DNA from: Roseobacter sp. MH60115
GTDB lineage: Bacteria > Pseudomonadota > Alphaproteobacteria > Rhodobacterales > Rhodobacteraceae
Assembly (NCBI RefSeq): GCF_015644665.1
Contig: NZ_JADOBQ010000002.1
Coordinates: 372,001-436,000 of the forward strand
Length of the DNA: 64,000 nt
Direction: 5' to 3'
A program made the translations under genes and the position numbers. Under the pieces are notes generated by a model. It was not told where the DNA came from and searched no databases. It saw only the letters and a list, made by a program, of their open reading frames with translations. How positions within the stretch are numbered: position 1 is the first letter of the stretch; each line of letters opens with the position of its first letter. Of the stretch, positions 43,094 to 52,205 are shown one piece after another.

Positions 43094-43106
43094 GGGGGAA
43101 TGACAG

Positions 43107-43520
43107 ATGCTACAACCAAAACGCACGAAATTCCGCAAGCAGTTCAAAGGCTCGATCAAGGGGCTGGCGAAGGGTGGGTCTGACCTGAACTTCGGCACCT
43201 ATGGTCTCAAGGCCATCGAGCCTGAGCGGGTTACAGCACGTCAGATCGAAGCGGCCCGCCGCGCGATGACGCGTCACATGAAACGTCAGGGCCGGGTCTG
43301 GATCCGGATCTTCCCGGACGTGCCGGTCACTGCCAAACCCATCGAAGTCCGCATGGGTAAGGGTAAAGGCTCCGTCGACCGTTGGGCGGCGAAGGTCAAG
43401 CCCGGTCGCGTGATGTTCGAGATCGACGGCGTGAACGAGGACGTGGCCCGCGAGGCGCTGCGTCTGGCGGCGATGAAGCTGCCGATCAAGACACGGGTCG
43501 TCGTCCGCGAGGACTGGTAA
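43107..43520 (+). CDS. rplP: 50S ribosomal protein L16
   Basis: 137 residues. '[15 protein letters not shown]', '[20 protein letters not shown]' and '[20 protein letters not shown]' are L16. It contacts A-site tRNA. In most bacteria rpmC follows at once; here a terminator and three accessory genes lie between. Confidence 0.98.
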   Translation: MLQPKRTKFRKQFKGSIKGLAKGGSDLNFGTYGLKAIEPERVTARQIEAARRAMTRHMKRQGRVWIRIFPDVPVTAKPIEVRMGKGKGSVDRWAAKVKPGRVMFEIDGVNEDVAREALRLAAMKLPIKTRVVVREDW

Positions 43521-43571
43521 ACCCGGGCGGCTTTTCTGTCACCCGCAACCTGCGGGTGCTGCCAAAAGAAA

Positions 43572-43605
43572 AACCCCCGTCGTTCATTCGGCGGGGGTTG
43601 TTTCG
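43572..43605 (+). terminator. Intrinsic terminator after rplP
   Basis: AACCCCCGTCG at 43572-43582 pairs with 43589-43599 (one G-U) around TTCATT, followed by GTTTC. The AAAA on the left arm could serve the opposite strand, where the membrane protein gene ends. Confidence 0.82.
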
Positions 43606-43657
43606 TCTGAACGGATCTTTTGAAGGAACGTGCTACCGGGTTAGTGGCACGTTGTCG

Positions 43658-44401
43658 TCAGTTGGTCTGGAAATACCGCTCCTGTGTCTGCGAGACACTG
43701 ACCGCGAGGATGCAGAAGCCCGTAAGCGTGATCAACTCACCGCCGTCCTCAAGGAAAAGCAGTGCTTTAACCGGGAAAACGATATGCGCCATATCGATGA
43801 CCACGCCAAAAATCACCAGCGCGCCAAAGCAAAGAGCGGCGGCAAAGAGCAAGCCAAGGTCACCGGTCATGCGCTGTTTTACCGCCCAGGCAAGAAGCGG
43901 TGCCAGCAGACAGGCCGCAATGTACCAAGCGGCCAATTCGCCGAGGTCCTGTCCGCGCAAGCCAAACGCCGGTTGTAACGCGGCGGCCTCTGCAATCACA
44001 CTGCCAAGCCGCTCATGGTATCGCGCCGTATCGTCGAACCAGATGAAGGCGCAGAGCACGGCCAGGAAAAGCGCCACGCGTGACCGGTCGCGGATGTGGC
44101 ACATGACAAACAGTGCTGCGGCGAGAAACGCGAGCCCGTGACCAAGTTTTTCGCTCAGGCTGTTGTCTATCCCGAGGTTGAGCTCGGCGTGGATCGTTCC
44201 GGCCAGTGTACTATTGGGCTGCAAAGCATAGGCAAGAACTGCCGCCGCCAGACACAGGGTTGTGGTGGCAAGAAACACCGCAGAGATCACCCGGCTGGAC
44301 CGATCCTGCCAACCCATCCGGCATAGGAGCACAAACTCTTCCAGCGCTTGCGCGATGAAGGCGCCGCGTTCTGCGCGGATATCGTGATGTTCTACGGCCA
44401 T
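43658..44401 (-). CDS. Hypothetical multi-pass membrane protein
   Basis: 247 residues with about six membrane helices (near 38-60, 86-104, 108-124, 155-175, 182-208 and 222-240). A conserved-looking cytoplasmic or periplasmic loop contains 'WFDDTARYHERLG', with Asp and His that could bind metal. I recognise no named family. It is convergent with rplP and upstream of nothing related. Confidence 0.75.
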   Translation of the reverse strand: MAVEHHDIRAERGAFIAQALEEFVLLCRMGWQDRSSRVISAVFLATTTLCLAAAVLAYALQPNSTLAGTIHAELNLGIDNSLSEKLGHGLAFLAAALFVMCHIRDRSRVALFLAVLCAFIWFDDTARYHERLGSVIAEAAALQPAFGLRGQDLGELAAWYIAACLLAPLLAWAVKQRMTGDLGLLFAAALCFGALVIFGVVIDMAHIVFPVKALLFLEDGGELITLTGFCILAVSVSQTQERYFQTN

Positions 44402-44554
44402 GCACCGGCCCTCAATGCAATGGTTTCATAAAATATTTACAAAACTATTACATTTGTCCATTGGAACCAATAGCGAAGGCCCGCTGAGACAGTCAAATTC
44501 CCGAAGTCGCCTGATTTTTAGCAAATCCGCTTGGGGTGGATGGGTGTTCTGTCG

Positions 44555-45175
44555 TCAACTCCAACTGTAGTTGAAGCTCACCGAAATCCGTTCTTCTTCG
44601 GCCATGTTGAGCGGGACTTCGTGGCGGAGCCAGCTTTCCCACAGCATCACGTCTCCCGGTTCGGGCGCGATGTATCTGAACGTCTGCAACTCCGCAGGCG
44701 CGTCTTTGTGGCGGGGAGGGGCGGCCATCATCATCGGCAGGCGCGGGTCTTCAAGCTTGAGCGCGCTGGCTCCGGGCGGGACGGCAACATAGGTGGTGCC
44801 GCTGATCACGGAATGCGGGTGGATGTGGCTGGTGTGGATGCCGCCGGGGGGCAGGATGTTGATCCAGATATCTTCCAGTTTCAACGGTCTGTCGCCTAGG
44901 TCGAAAGCGAGATCCTTTGCGAAAGATTTCACGTGTTTGTCGAGGCACTTGACCAGATCCTTGAAGATCGGAAAGCGGTAGGGCAGGTCGGTCAGCGAGG
45001 CATAACTGGTGTAGCCGGGATAGCCGTTCTGCTCGCACCAGTCCTGGCCAGCCTCGTCATCTTCCGCGATGGACCAGCAGGAGGCCTGCAACTCAGCGGT
45101 ATCGATGGCGGGCTTCTTCTCGGAGAGAGAGGCGCGGTAGAGGCGGGTAACGAAGAGGGAATCTATAGTGCTCAT
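44555..45175 (-). CDS. TIGR02466 family 2OG-Fe(II) oxygenase-like protein
   Basis: 206 residues. The pattern 'NILPPGGIHTSHIHPHSVIS' (His 114-121), 'GDVMLWESWLRHEV' with His 185, and 'RISVSFNYSW' with Arg 196 matches the TIGR02466 group, a double-stranded beta-helix fold related to 2-oxoglutarate/Fe(II) oxygenases. The HxH, distal His and Arg are the expected metal and 2OG ligands, so it is probably active. Substrate unknown. Its 5' region faces the LysE gene. Confidence 0.9.
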   Translation of the reverse strand: MSTIDSLFVTRLYRASLSEKKPAIDTAELQASCWSIAEDDEAGQDWCEQNGYPGYTSYASLTDLPYRFPIFKDLVKCLDKHVKSFAKDLAFDLGDRPLKLEDIWINILPPGGIHTSHIHPHSVISGTTYVAVPPGASALKLEDPRLPMMMAAPPRHKDAPAELQTFRYIAPEPGDVMLWESWLRHEVPLNMAEEERISVSFNYSWS

Positions 45176-45486
45176 GACCCCGTCTTAGCCGAGCCCGTGG
45201 CGAGAGGCGAGGGGGTGATGCGGCGTGTGCGCAAAGAACCCGTAGGCTTGGGGCCCGGTAGGGATTTTGGGTCGCTTCCAAAGGGAATATGGTTATTTCG
45301 ATGCCGTTGTCACGTCGGTGGTCGCATAGTGGTTTGAACGAATTTGCGGGATTAAAGCGGCGTACCGTGGATAAAGACTTGCGAAGAAAAATGGCGATTG
45401 AGCGGACGGCGCTGCCCTTCGGGGTGATCGTGTGAACGCCCGCTTCTCGCGTTGTCAGGCGGTTGGAACGCTTCTACTGTCTTTCT
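45176..45486. other. Divergent gap between the oxygenase-like and LysE genes
   Basis: 311 bases with no gene I can support. It must hold the promoters of both flanking genes; no clear -35/-10 pair was seen. Confidence 0.4.
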
Positions 45487-46134
45487 ATGCTGATTGACCC
45501 TTTTACCCTTGCTGCCTTCTCAATTGCGGTCGTGATCTTGGCGCTTACGCCGGGCCCGGACCTGTTCTTGATCGTTGGTCGTGGGTTATCTCAAGGGCGC
45601 GCCGCTGCGATCTACACAGCATTGGGTTTCTTTCTGGCCGGGACGGTTCAAGTTCCCCTGCTGGCTCTCGGCTTGGCGACACTTGTGGCAGAAAATCCGC
45701 TCGCATTCGATGTCATCCGCTATGCGGGTGGAGCCTACCTGATCTGGCGCGGGCTAAAACTGCTGTTGGGATCAATGCTTGATCCAACTGGAGGCAGTTC
45801 GATCGTGTCTTCTCGCGCAGCCATCAAAGAGGGGTTCATCGCCAGTCTGGTAAATCCGAAGAGCCACGTGTTCATGCTGGCCTTCCTGCCGCAGTTCGTG
45901 GACCCTGCTGCGGGGTCGGTCGCTGTTCAGTTTGTCATCCTTGGCTTCGTAATGCGCGCTGTCGCTCTCGTAGTGGAGCTGACGCTCGCCACATTCTCAG
46001 GAACCATCGGAGCCGTCCTGCGCCGTTCACGTCGCGCGCGCACCATATTGGAGCGCACGGCTGGGCTGCTCATTGTTGCTATCGGAGTCCGGCTTCTCCT
46101 TCTGGAGTCACCGGAGCCGCGAGGTGCTCAGTAA
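45487..46134 (+). CDS. LysE family translocator
   Basis: 215 residues from the ATG at 45487. Six predicted helices and the family signature early on ('[20 protein letters not shown]'), '[15 protein letters not shown]' and '[20 protein letters not shown]'. LysE/RhtB proteins export amino acids or homoserine lactones; the substrate is not predictable. The ribosome site is weak. It runs in the same direction as the ribosomal genes but has no functional link to them. Confidence 0.92.
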   Translation: MLIDPFTLAAFSIAVVILALTPGPDLFLIVGRGLSQGRAAAIYTALGFFLAGTVQVPLLALGLATLVAENPLAFDVIRYAGGAYLIWRGLKLLLGSMLDPTGGSSIVSSRAAIKEGFIASLVNPKSHVFMLAFLPQFVDPAAGSVAVQFVILGFVMRAVALVVELTLATFSGTIGAVLRRSRRARTILERTAGLLIVAIGVRLLLLESPEPRGAQ

Positions 46135-46300
46135 GATCTTCTTTGAAGCATACCCGATTTGTTGCGGCTCCGCTAAAGCCTCCGCAATAGGGAGGGCGCT
46201 TTGCACCCACCCCTCGACTCGAGCGCGGGTGAAATTGTGGGGGGAGTGGGGGACTAGGCGACGGCACTGGGTCAGGCGTTTTGTTCTTTGTCAAAAGGGG

Positions 46301-46329
46301 TTGCGATGCAGGCCGGTTGGGCCTATACG
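46301..46329 (+). promoter_or_regulatory. Probable promoter of the spc operon (rpmC onward)
   Basis: TTGCGA at 46301-46306, a 17-base spacer and TATACG at 46324-46329; start near 46336, about 73 bases before rpmC. It replaces the S10 read-through lost through the upstream insertion. Confidence 0.65.
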
Positions 46330-46408
46330 GCCCCTTCATCATGAACTCCACGGGAATCAGGGTGACGCTTTCAAGCGGCCTTCTCGTGATGTTGAAAGGA
46401 AAAGGGCG

Positions 46409-46615
46409 ATGGACGCCAAGGAATTGCACGACAAGACCCCGGACCAGCTGCGTGAAGAGCTGGCCAATCTGAAAAAAGAACAGTTCAACCTGCGCTTTCA
46501 GCAGGCCACGGGCCAGCTGGAAAACCCTGCGCAGCTGCGCACCGCGCGCCGCAATGCGGCCCGTGTGAAGACCGTGTTGAACCAAAAAGCAGCCTCTGCT
46601 GCTGCGTCTGAGTAA
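46409..46615 (+). CDS. rpmC: 50S ribosomal protein L29
   Basis: 68 residues. '[20 protein letters not shown]' and '[19 protein letters not shown]' are the L29 two-helix protein, at the tunnel exit beside L23. GAAAGGAAAAGGG precedes the ATG at 46409. The frame stays open far upstream, but that part has no L29 similarity. Confidence 0.97.
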   Translation: MDAKELHDKTPDQLREELANLKKEQFNLRFQQATGQLENPAQLRTARRNAARVKTVLNQKAASAAASE

Positions 46616-46626
46616 GGAGAGCACCC

Positions 46627-46866
46627 ATGCCAAAGCGTATTCTGTCCGGCGTCGTGACCTCTGATGCCAACGCCCAAACAGTCACCGTCAGCGTCGAGCG
46701 CCGCTTCACGCACCCGGTTCTGAAGAAGACCATCCGTAAGTCCAAGAAGTACCGGGCGCACGATGAGAAGAACACCTTCAAGGTAGGGGACTCTGTCCGC
46801 ATCATCGAATGCGCGCCGAAGTCGAAAACCAAACGTTGGGAAGTGCTGGAGGCCGCTGAGGCCTAA
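46627..46866 (+). CDS. rpsQ: 30S ribosomal protein S17
   Basis: 79 residues. '[20 protein letters not shown]', '[18 protein letters not shown]' and '[20 protein letters not shown]' identify S17, an OB-fold primary 16S rRNA binder. AAGGAG precedes it. Confidence 0.98.
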   Translation: MPKRILSGVVTSDANAQTVTVSVERRFTHPVLKKTIRKSKKYRAHDEKNTFKVGDSVRIIECAPKSKTKRWEVLEAAEA

Positions 46867-46938
46867 GGCGCACGCCCTTAATTCGAAACCCTGGGGATAT
46901 GGCCACGCATCGGCCCCCCAAAGGTCGGGAGAAACCAA

Positions 46939-47307
46939 ATGATCCAGATGCAGACCAACCTGGATGTTGCTGACAACAGCGGCGCACGCCGTGTTCAGTG
47001 CATCAAGGTCCTGGGTGGTTCCAAGCGTAAATACGCCTCCGTCGGCGACATCATTGTTGTCTCGGTGAAGGAAGCCATCCCCCGCGGCCGTGTGAAGAAA
47101 GGCGACGTGCGCAAGGCCGTCGTCGTGCGCACTGCCAAGGAAGTCCGCCGCGAAGACGGCACCGCGATCCGCTTTGATCGCAACGCCGCCGTCATCCTCA
47201 ACAACAACAACGAGCCGATCGGTACCCGCATCTTCGGGCCAGTTGTGCGTGAGTTGCGTGCGAAAAACTTCATGAAAATCATCTCGCTCGCTCCGGAGGT
47301 GCTGTAA
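46939..47307 (+). CDS. rplN: 50S ribosomal protein L14
   Basis: 122 residues. '[20 protein letters not shown]' and '[20 protein letters not shown]' are L14, part of the subunit interface near the factor-binding site. There are 72 bases between rpsQ and rplN, and 2 before rplX. Confidence 0.98.
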
Positions 47308-47309
47308 TC

Positions 47310-47621
47310 ATGGCTGCCAAGTTGAAAAAAGGTGACAAGGTCATCGTGCTGGCCGGCAAGGACAAAGGCAAGACAGGCAACATCACGTCTGTGGACCCGA
47401 AATCCGGCAAGGCAATTGTGGACGGCATCAACATCGCCATCCGCGCCACACGTCAGTCCCAGGAAAGCCAGGGCGGTCGCATCCCCAAGGCGATGCCGAT
47501 TGACCTCAGCAACCTCGCGTTCGTCGATGCCAAAGGCAAAGCGACACGGGTCGGGTTCAAGATGGATGGTGACAAGAAAGTCCGTTTTGCCAAGACAACG
47601 GGAGACGTGATCGATGCTTGA
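47310..47621 (+). CDS. rplX: 50S ribosomal protein L24
   Basis: 103 residues. The KOW motif '[20 protein letters not shown]' is near the N-terminus. L24 is one of the two assembly initiators of the 50S subunit. Its end overlaps rplE by 8 bases. Confidence 0.98.
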   Translation: MAAKLKKGDKVIVLAGKDKGKTGNITSVDPKSGKAIVDGINIAIRATRQSQESQGGRIPKAMPIDLSNLAFVDAKGKATRVGFKMDGDKKVRFAKTTGDVIDA

Positions 47622-48177
47622 TACAGCGAATTACACCCCCCGCCTGAAGGCCGCGTATAAGGGCACCATCCGCGCGGCGATGAAGGAAGAGTTCGGTTAC
47701 AAGAACGACATGCAGATCCCGCGTCTGGACAAGATTGTCCTGAACATCGGCTGCGGTGCCGAGGCCGTGCGTGACAGCAAGAAGGCCAAGTCGGCGGTCG
47801 AAGATCTGACGTTGATCGCGGGCCAGAAGGCGCTGACCACCACGGCGAAGAAATCCATCGCCGGTTTCCGGGTCCGCGAGGACATGCCGATGGGCGCGAA
47901 AGTGACCCTGCGCGGCGACCGCATGTACGAATTCCTCGACCGTCTGATCACCATTGCGATGCCCCGCATCCGCGACTTCCGCGGCGTGTCGGGCAAGTCT
48001 TTCGATGGGCGTGGCAACTATGCCATGGGCCTGAAAGAGCATCTGGTGTTCCCGGAGATCAACTTCGACAAGATCGATGAGAACTGGGGAATGGACATTG
48101 TGATCGCCACAACGGCGCAAACCGATGCTGAAGCAAAGAGCCTGTTGAAAGCTTTCAACATGCCTTTCAACAGCTGA
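47614..48177 (+). CDS. rplE: 50S ribosomal protein L5
   Basis: 187 residues. '[20 protein letters not shown]' and '[20 protein letters not shown]' are L5, which binds 5S rRNA and touches P-site tRNA. It starts inside the end of rplX, so it is coupled. Confidence 0.98.
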   Translation: MLDTANYTPRLKAAYKGTIRAAMKEEFGYKNDMQIPRLDKIVLNIGCGAEAVRDSKKAKSAVEDLTLIAGQKALTTTAKKSIAGFRVREDMPMGAKVTLRGDRMYEFLDRLITIAMPRIRDFRGVSGKSFDGRGNYAMGLKEHLVFPEINFDKIDENWGMDIVIATTAQTDAEAKSLLKAFNMPFNS

Positions 48178-48193
48178 TCGGGAGGGAATAGAT

Positions 48194-48499
48194 ATGGCTA
48201 AAAAATCTATGATCGAACGCGAGAAGAAGCGCGAAGCTCTGGTGAAGAAATACGCTGCCAAGCGCGCTGAACTCAAGGCAATCGTGAACGACCAGGACAA
48301 GCCGATGGAAGAGCGTTTCCGCGCTTCCTTGAAGCTGGCGAAACTGCCGCGCAACTCCAGCGCTGTGCGTCTGCACAACCGCTGCCAGCTGACCGGTCGT
48401 CCACACGCCTACTATCGCAAACTGAAAATTTCGCGGATCGCGCTGCGGGACCTTGGCTCGAACGGCCAGATCCCCGGCATGGTCAAGTCGAGCTGGTAA
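48194..48499 (+). CDS. rpsN: 30S ribosomal protein S14 (zinc-free form)
   Basis: 101 residues, the long form. '[20 protein letters not shown]' carries only one cysteine, so the C-x-x-C zinc ribbon of the short form is absent, as usual for alphaproteobacteria. GGGAGGG lies upstream. Confidence 0.98.
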   Translation: MAKKSMIEREKKREALVKKYAAKRAELKAIVNDQDKPMEERFRASLKLAKLPRNSSAVRLHNRCQLTGRPHAYYRKLKISRIALRDLGSNGQIPGMVKSSW

Positions 48500-48511
48500 G
48501 GAGCGCATCAG

Positions 48512-48904
48512 ATGAACGATCCTATCGCAGATATGCTGACACGCATCCGGAACTCCTCGATGCGCGGTAAATCCACCGTCCACACGCCTGCCTCCAAGCT
48601 GCGCGCCTGGGTGTTGGATGTGCTGGCGGACGAGGGCTACATCCGTGGCTATGAGAAAACCACCGGTGCCGACGGCCACCCCGCCATCGAAATCAGCCTG
48701 AAGTACTATGAAGGCGAACCTGTCATTCGCGAGCTGAAGCGGGTCTCCAAACCCGGTCGCCGCGTTTACATGGGCGTCAATGACATCCCCGTTGTCCGTC
48801 AGGGCCTGGGCGTGTCGATTGTCTCCACCCCCAAGGGTGTGATGTCTGACCAAGCAGCACGCAGCGCCAACGTTGGCGGCGAAGTGCTCTGCACCGTCTT
48901 CTAA
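48512..48904 (+). CDS. rpsH: 30S ribosomal protein S8
   Basis: 130 residues. '[20 protein letters not shown]' and the C-terminal '[20 protein letters not shown]' are S8, a central-domain organiser. In E. coli it represses the spc operon by binding the rplE start region; no such test could be made here. Confidence 0.98.
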   Translation: MNDPIADMLTRIRNSSMRGKSTVHTPASKLRAWVLDVLADEGYIRGYEKTTGADGHPAIEISLKYYEGEPVIRELKRVSKPGRRVYMGVNDIPVVRQGLGVSIVSTPKGVMSDQAARSANVGGEVLCTVF

Positions 48905-48914
48905 GGAGGGGCTC

Positions 48915-49448
48915 ATGTCTCGTATTGGTAAAAAACCGGTCGACCTGCCCAGCGGTGTATCCGCCTCCGTGAACGGTCAGACCATCGAAGTGAAGGGCCC
49001 CAAGGGGACCCGGTCCTTCAAGGCCACGGATGATGTGACCCTGAAGGTCGAGGACAACGTGATCAACATCGAGCCACGCGGCAAATCCAAGCGCGCGCGG
49101 CAGCAGTGGGGCATGTCCCGCACGATGGTTGCGAACCTTGTCACCGGCGTCACCGACGGCTTCAAGAAAGAGCTGGAAATCCAGGGTGTGGGCTATCGGG
49201 CCAGCATGCAGGGCAACACCCTGAAGCTGAACCTCGGCCTCAGCCACGATGTGGATTATACGGCGCCTGAAGGGGTGACCGTGACGGCTCCGAAACAGAC
49301 CGAGATTGTGGTGGAAGGCATTGACGAACAGCTTGTTGGTCAGGTTGCCGCGAACATCCGCGCTTGGCGTAAGCCCGAGCCCTACAAGGGCAAAGGCATC
49401 CGCTACAAGGGCGAGTTCATCTTCCGCAAAGAAGGCAAGAAGAAGTAA
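48915..49448 (+). CDS. rplF: 50S ribosomal protein L6
   Basis: 177 residues from the ATG at 48915 behind AAGGAGGGG ('[15 protein letters not shown]'). The second copy of the L6 repeat ends in '[20 protein letters not shown]'. L6 lies next to the sarcin-ricin loop and is needed for late 50S assembly. Confidence 0.98.
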   Translation: MSRIGKKPVDLPSGVSASVNGQTIEVKGPKGTRSFKATDDVTLKVEDNVINIEPRGKSKRARQQWGMSRTMVANLVTGVTDGFKKELEIQGVGYRASMQGNTLKLNLGLSHDVDYTAPEGVTVTAPKQTEIVVEGIDEQLVGQVAANIRAWRKPEPYKGKGIRYKGEFIFRKEGKKK

Positions 49449-49459
49449 GGACGCAAACA

Positions 49460-49819
49460 ATGGCAAATAGCAAAAGAGACCTGTTCTTGAAGCGCCGCCT
49501 GCGCGTTCGGAACAAACTGCGCAAGGTGAACGCGGGGCGCGTACGCCTCTCCGTGCACCGCTCCAGCAAAAACATCAGTGTGCAGCTGATCGACGACGTG
49601 GCGGGCAAGACGCTTGCCTCCGCCTCGACACTGGAAAAGGGCCTCGGTGTGGTGGGCAAGAACAACATCGAAGCGGCCACCAAGGTGGGCGCGGCGATTG
49701 CCGAACGCGCCAAGAAAGCCGGTGTGGAAGAAGCTTACTTCGACCGCGGCGGTTTCCTCTTTCACGGGAAGGTCAAGGCCGTGGCCGACGCTGCCCGCGA
49801 AGGTGGTCTGAAAATCTAA
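49460..49819 (+). CDS. rplR: 50S ribosomal protein L18
   Basis: 119 residues. '[20 protein letters not shown]' and '[20 protein letters not shown]' identify L18, which brings 5S rRNA to the ribosome. A 58-base palindromic element follows directly, lengthening the gap to rpsE. Confidence 0.98.
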   Translation: MANSKRDLFLKRRLRVRNKLRKVNAGRVRLSVHRSSKNISVQLIDDVAGKTLASASTLEKGLGVVGKNNIEAATKVGAAIAERAKKAGVEEAYFDRGGFLFHGKVKAVADAAREGGLKI

Positions 49820-49822
49820 GGT

Positions 49823-49880
49823 ACGGTGGCCCAAGGCCCACCCTACCTGCATGCGGGTAAGGTGGGCTTTAGGCCACCGT
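49823..49880 (+). repeat. REP-like palindromic element between rplR and rpsE
   Basis: ACGGTGGCC at 49823-49831 pairs perfectly with 49872-49880; the interior (GGCCCACCCTACC with GGTAAGGTGGGC) extends the hairpin imperfectly around TGCATGCG. The right arm matches the element after rplA (14821-14845) at 22 of 25 positions. Confidence 0.65.
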
Positions 49881-49991
49881 TGTTTGAGACAGCGCAGGCG
49901 GCTGTGGTGGCCGCCTCGATGATCCGGGGGCATTGCGCTCACTTGGGTTGAGACAAACGGGCGCTTGCCCAGATATCAAAGGATGTTCTCT

Positions 49992-50570
49992 ATGGCAGAA
50001 CGTGACAACCGACGTGGCAGAGGCCGTGATCGTGACGAAGCACCGGAATTTGCCGACCGTCTGGTCGCCATCAACCGCGTGTCCAAAACCGTAAAAGGCG
50101 GTAAGCGCTTTGGTTTCGCGGCCCTCGTGGTCGTGGGTGACCAGAAGGGCCGTGTGGGCTTTGGCAAGGGTAAGGCGAAAGAGGTTCCCGAGGCCATCCG
50201 CAAGGCCACAGAGCAGGCCAAGCGCCAGATGATCCGCGTGCAACTGCGCGAAGGTCGCACGCTGCACCACGACATGGAAGGCCGTCACGGCGCCGGTAAA
50301 GTGGTCATGCGCACAGCGCCTGAGGGGACTGGTATCATCGCCGGTGGTCCGATGCGGGCCGTGTTCGAGATGCTGGGCGTGAAGGACGTTGTGTCCAAGT
50401 CCATCGGCTCGCAGAACCCCTACAACATGATCCGCGCCACCATGGACGGGTTGAAGAAAGAATCGAGCCCCCGGTCGGTCGCGCAGCGTCGCGGCAAGAA
50501 AGTGGCCGACATTCTGCCCAAGCGTGAAGACAACGTTGAGTCCTCCGCGCAAGTGGCTGAGGAGGCATAA
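49992..50570 (+). CDS. rpsE: 30S ribosomal protein S5
   Basis: 192 residues from the ATG at 49992 (AAAGGATG upstream). '[20 protein letters not shown]', '[20 protein letters not shown]' and '[20 protein letters not shown]' are S5, which affects decoding accuracy and mRNA entry. A short acidic tail follows. Two bases separate it from rpmD. Confidence 0.98.
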   Translation: MAERDNRRGRGRDRDEAPEFADRLVAINRVSKTVKGGKRFGFAALVVVGDQKGRVGFGKGKAKEVPEAIRKATEQAKRQMIRVQLREGRTLHHDMEGRHGAGKVVMRTAPEGTGIIAGGPMRAVFEMLGVKDVVSKSIGSQNPYNMIRATMDGLKKESSPRSVAQRRGKKVADILPKREDNVESSAQVAEEA

Positions 50571-50572
50571 GC

Positions 50573-50761
50573 ATGGCCAAGACGATTGTAGTAAAGCAGA
50601 TCGGCTCCCCGATCCGCCGCCCCGCCAAACAGCGCGCGACGCTAATCGGCCTGGGCCTGAACAAAATGCACAAGACCAGCGAGCTGGAAGACACGCCGTC
50701 TGTGCGTGGTATGATCAACTCCATCCCGCATATGGTCGAGATCGTGGAAGAGCGCGACTGA
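50573..50761 (+). CDS. rpmD: 50S ribosomal protein L30
   Basis: 62 residues. '[20 protein letters not shown]' and '[20 protein letters not shown]' match L30. In most spc operons rplO follows at once; here a terminator and a broken gene intervene. Confidence 0.97.
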   Translation: MAKTIVVKQIGSPIRRPAKQRATLIGLGLNKMHKTSELEDTPSVRGMINSIPHMVEIVEERD

Positions 50762-50786
50762 GCTTTTCGCCGAATTGAAATTGAAG

Positions 50787-50818
50787 ACGCCTCGTGGGAA
50801 ACTGCGGGGCGTTTTTTT
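50787..50818 (+). terminator. Intrinsic terminator after rpmD
   Basis: ACGCCTCG at 50787-50794 pairs with CGGGGCGT at 50805-50812 (one G-U) and is followed by seven T. It ends the first part of the spc operon. Confidence 0.85.
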
Positions 50819-50862
50819 GTTTTTGCTACGCTCAGCCAAGTGAATAAGAAAGGTCGTACTAA

Positions 50863-51309
50863 ATGGATTTGAAAGAATTTATCGCCGAAACTATTTCTGC
50901 AATTGCTGATGCGACGACGGATCTTCAGGAGCACTACACATCAGAAGACATTGTGATAAACCCACCATCCGCTCAGTCCGGAAGCGAAGTCTATTAGCCC
51001 GGAAGTTCCAATTACACAATGCGCCGGGTGCAGAATGTTTCATTTGATGTCGCCGTTACGGCCTCTTCAGAAAAGAGCGGTGGCGCCAAGGCCGGCATAA
51101 GAGTGATGTCGATTGAAGTTGGAGCAAAGGGTGACAAGACTGTCTCAGCAGAACAGGTCAGTCGTGTTAGCTTCAAGATTCCCATCACCCTAAAGCCGTC
51201 TAGTCATGAAGCGACTAACATTGCGCAGCGCGACAGAGAAATTGCGGAGGATGAGGCTGCGAGTCGACGTGCCGCGGAGGCATTTGATGGCAGGAGTGGC
51301 TACTACTAG
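50863..51309 (+). pseudogene. Broken trypco2-like (trypsin-co-occurring domain) gene
   Basis: An ATG at 50863 starts 44 codons ('MDLKEFIAETISAIADATTD', 'NPPSAQSGSEVY') that end in TAG at 50995-50997; the same frame continues to the TAG at 51307 with 'VQNVSFDVAVTASSEKSGGA', 'GIRVMSIEVGAKGD' and 'VSRVSFKIPITLKP'. Joined, the two parts resemble the trypco2 family: an N-terminal helix 'LxEFIAETI.I' and a beta sandwich with 'F.VAVT' and 'S.V.FKIPI'. Function unknown; relatives lie near trypsin-like genes and reverse-transcriptase or signalling loci. A/T-rich DNA. The split gene is probably dead, unless the TAG is read through or the second part starts at the ATG at 51019. Confidence 0.6.
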
Positions 51310-51336
51310 CCGAAATACTGGACCGGTGATTAGGCC

Positions 51337-51420
51337 CGTGATCCCCGATCACGTGCTGCGCCCGACCCGCCCTATGGGCAGGCCCATCCTGCGGCCTAAA
51401 TCGCTCTACTGGAGCGATTT
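51337..51420. repeat. Cluster of three inverted repeats before rplO
   Basis: Three perfect dyads in 84 bases: CGTGATC-CCC-GATCACG (51337-51353), ATGGGC-AG-GCCCAT (51374-51387) and AAATCGCTC-TACTG-GAGCGATTT (51398-51420). The third resembles a bidirectional terminator. There is no gene between 51310 and 51601. Confidence 0.6.
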
Positions 51421-51478
51421 CACAGACGGCCTCCGGCCCTGGGTCGGACGCGGCCCTCCGTTGCACGATTTTGGGCGC

Positions 51479-51507
51479 TTGATCTAAGCAGATATGAGGT
51501 CTATACG
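51479..51507 (+). promoter_or_regulatory. Probable promoter of rplO-secY-adk
   Basis: TTGATC at 51479-51484, a 17-base spacer and TATACG at 51502-51507; start near 51514, leader about 88 bases. AAAGGAG precedes rplO. Confidence 0.65.
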
Positions 51508-51601
51508 CCCACGACCACCACAAGGGTGATCATAGAATCGAAACGCCGTGTTTGCCTGCTCCCGTCGCTGGGGGGTACATCCGGCCAAAGGAGAAGCGAC
51601 A

Positions 51602-52084
51602 ATGAAACTGAATGAACTGTCTGACAACGCGGGCGCCACCAAGAAACGCAAGCGCGTCGGCCGTGGCCCAGGTTCCGGCACCGGTAAAATGGGTGGCCGC
51701 GGGATCAAAGGTCAGAAATCCCGCTCAGGCGTGGCGATCAACGGGTATGAAGGCGGGCAGATGCCGCTCTATCAACGCCTGCCGAAGCGTGGCTTCAACA
51801 AGCCGAACCGCAAGCAATATTCCGTCGTGAACCTGGGCCTGATCCAGAAATTCATCGACGCCAAGAAGATCGACGCCAAGAAAGCGATCACCGAAGACGT
51901 ACTGGTTGAGTCCGGCCTGATCCGGCGCAAGCGTGACGGCATTCGTGTGCTGGCCAAGGGTGAGGTGACCGCCAAGCTCGACCTGACAGTCACAGGCGCG
52001 TCCAAATCCGCCATCGAAGCGGTTGAAAAAGCCGGCGGGTCGCTGACCGTGGCGGCGCCGGTCGCGGAAACGTCAGAGGCCTGA
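51602..52084 (+). CDS. rplO: 50S ribosomal protein L15
   Basis: 160 residues from the ATG at 51602. '[20 protein letters not shown]', '[20 protein letters not shown]' and '[17 protein letters not shown]' are L15, a late 50S assembly protein. It is followed by secY at 121 bases. Confidence 0.98.
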   Translation: MKLNELSDNAGATKKRKRVGRGPGSGTGKMGGRGIKGQKSRSGVAINGYEGGQMPLYQRLPKRGFNKPNRKQYSVVNLGLIQKFIDAKKIDAKKAITEDVLVESGLIRRKRDGIRVLAKGEVTAKLDLTVTGASKSAIEAVEKAGGSLTVAAPVAETSEA

Positions 52085-52205
52085 GGCCCGAGTTCAGGCT
52101 TGTGGGCGGCGCCTTCGCCGCTTACATAGTCTTTCAAGTTTTCCCGAACGCCGCCCGCCGGAAAACGGCCCGGGCGGCGTGTCCGTATCAAAAGAGAGCC
52201 CGTTC

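Noticed and set aside
44933-45337. A 134-codon forward frame across the oxygenase-like gene start
   Set aside because: It is antisense to the conserved TIGR02466-type gene and ends without context.
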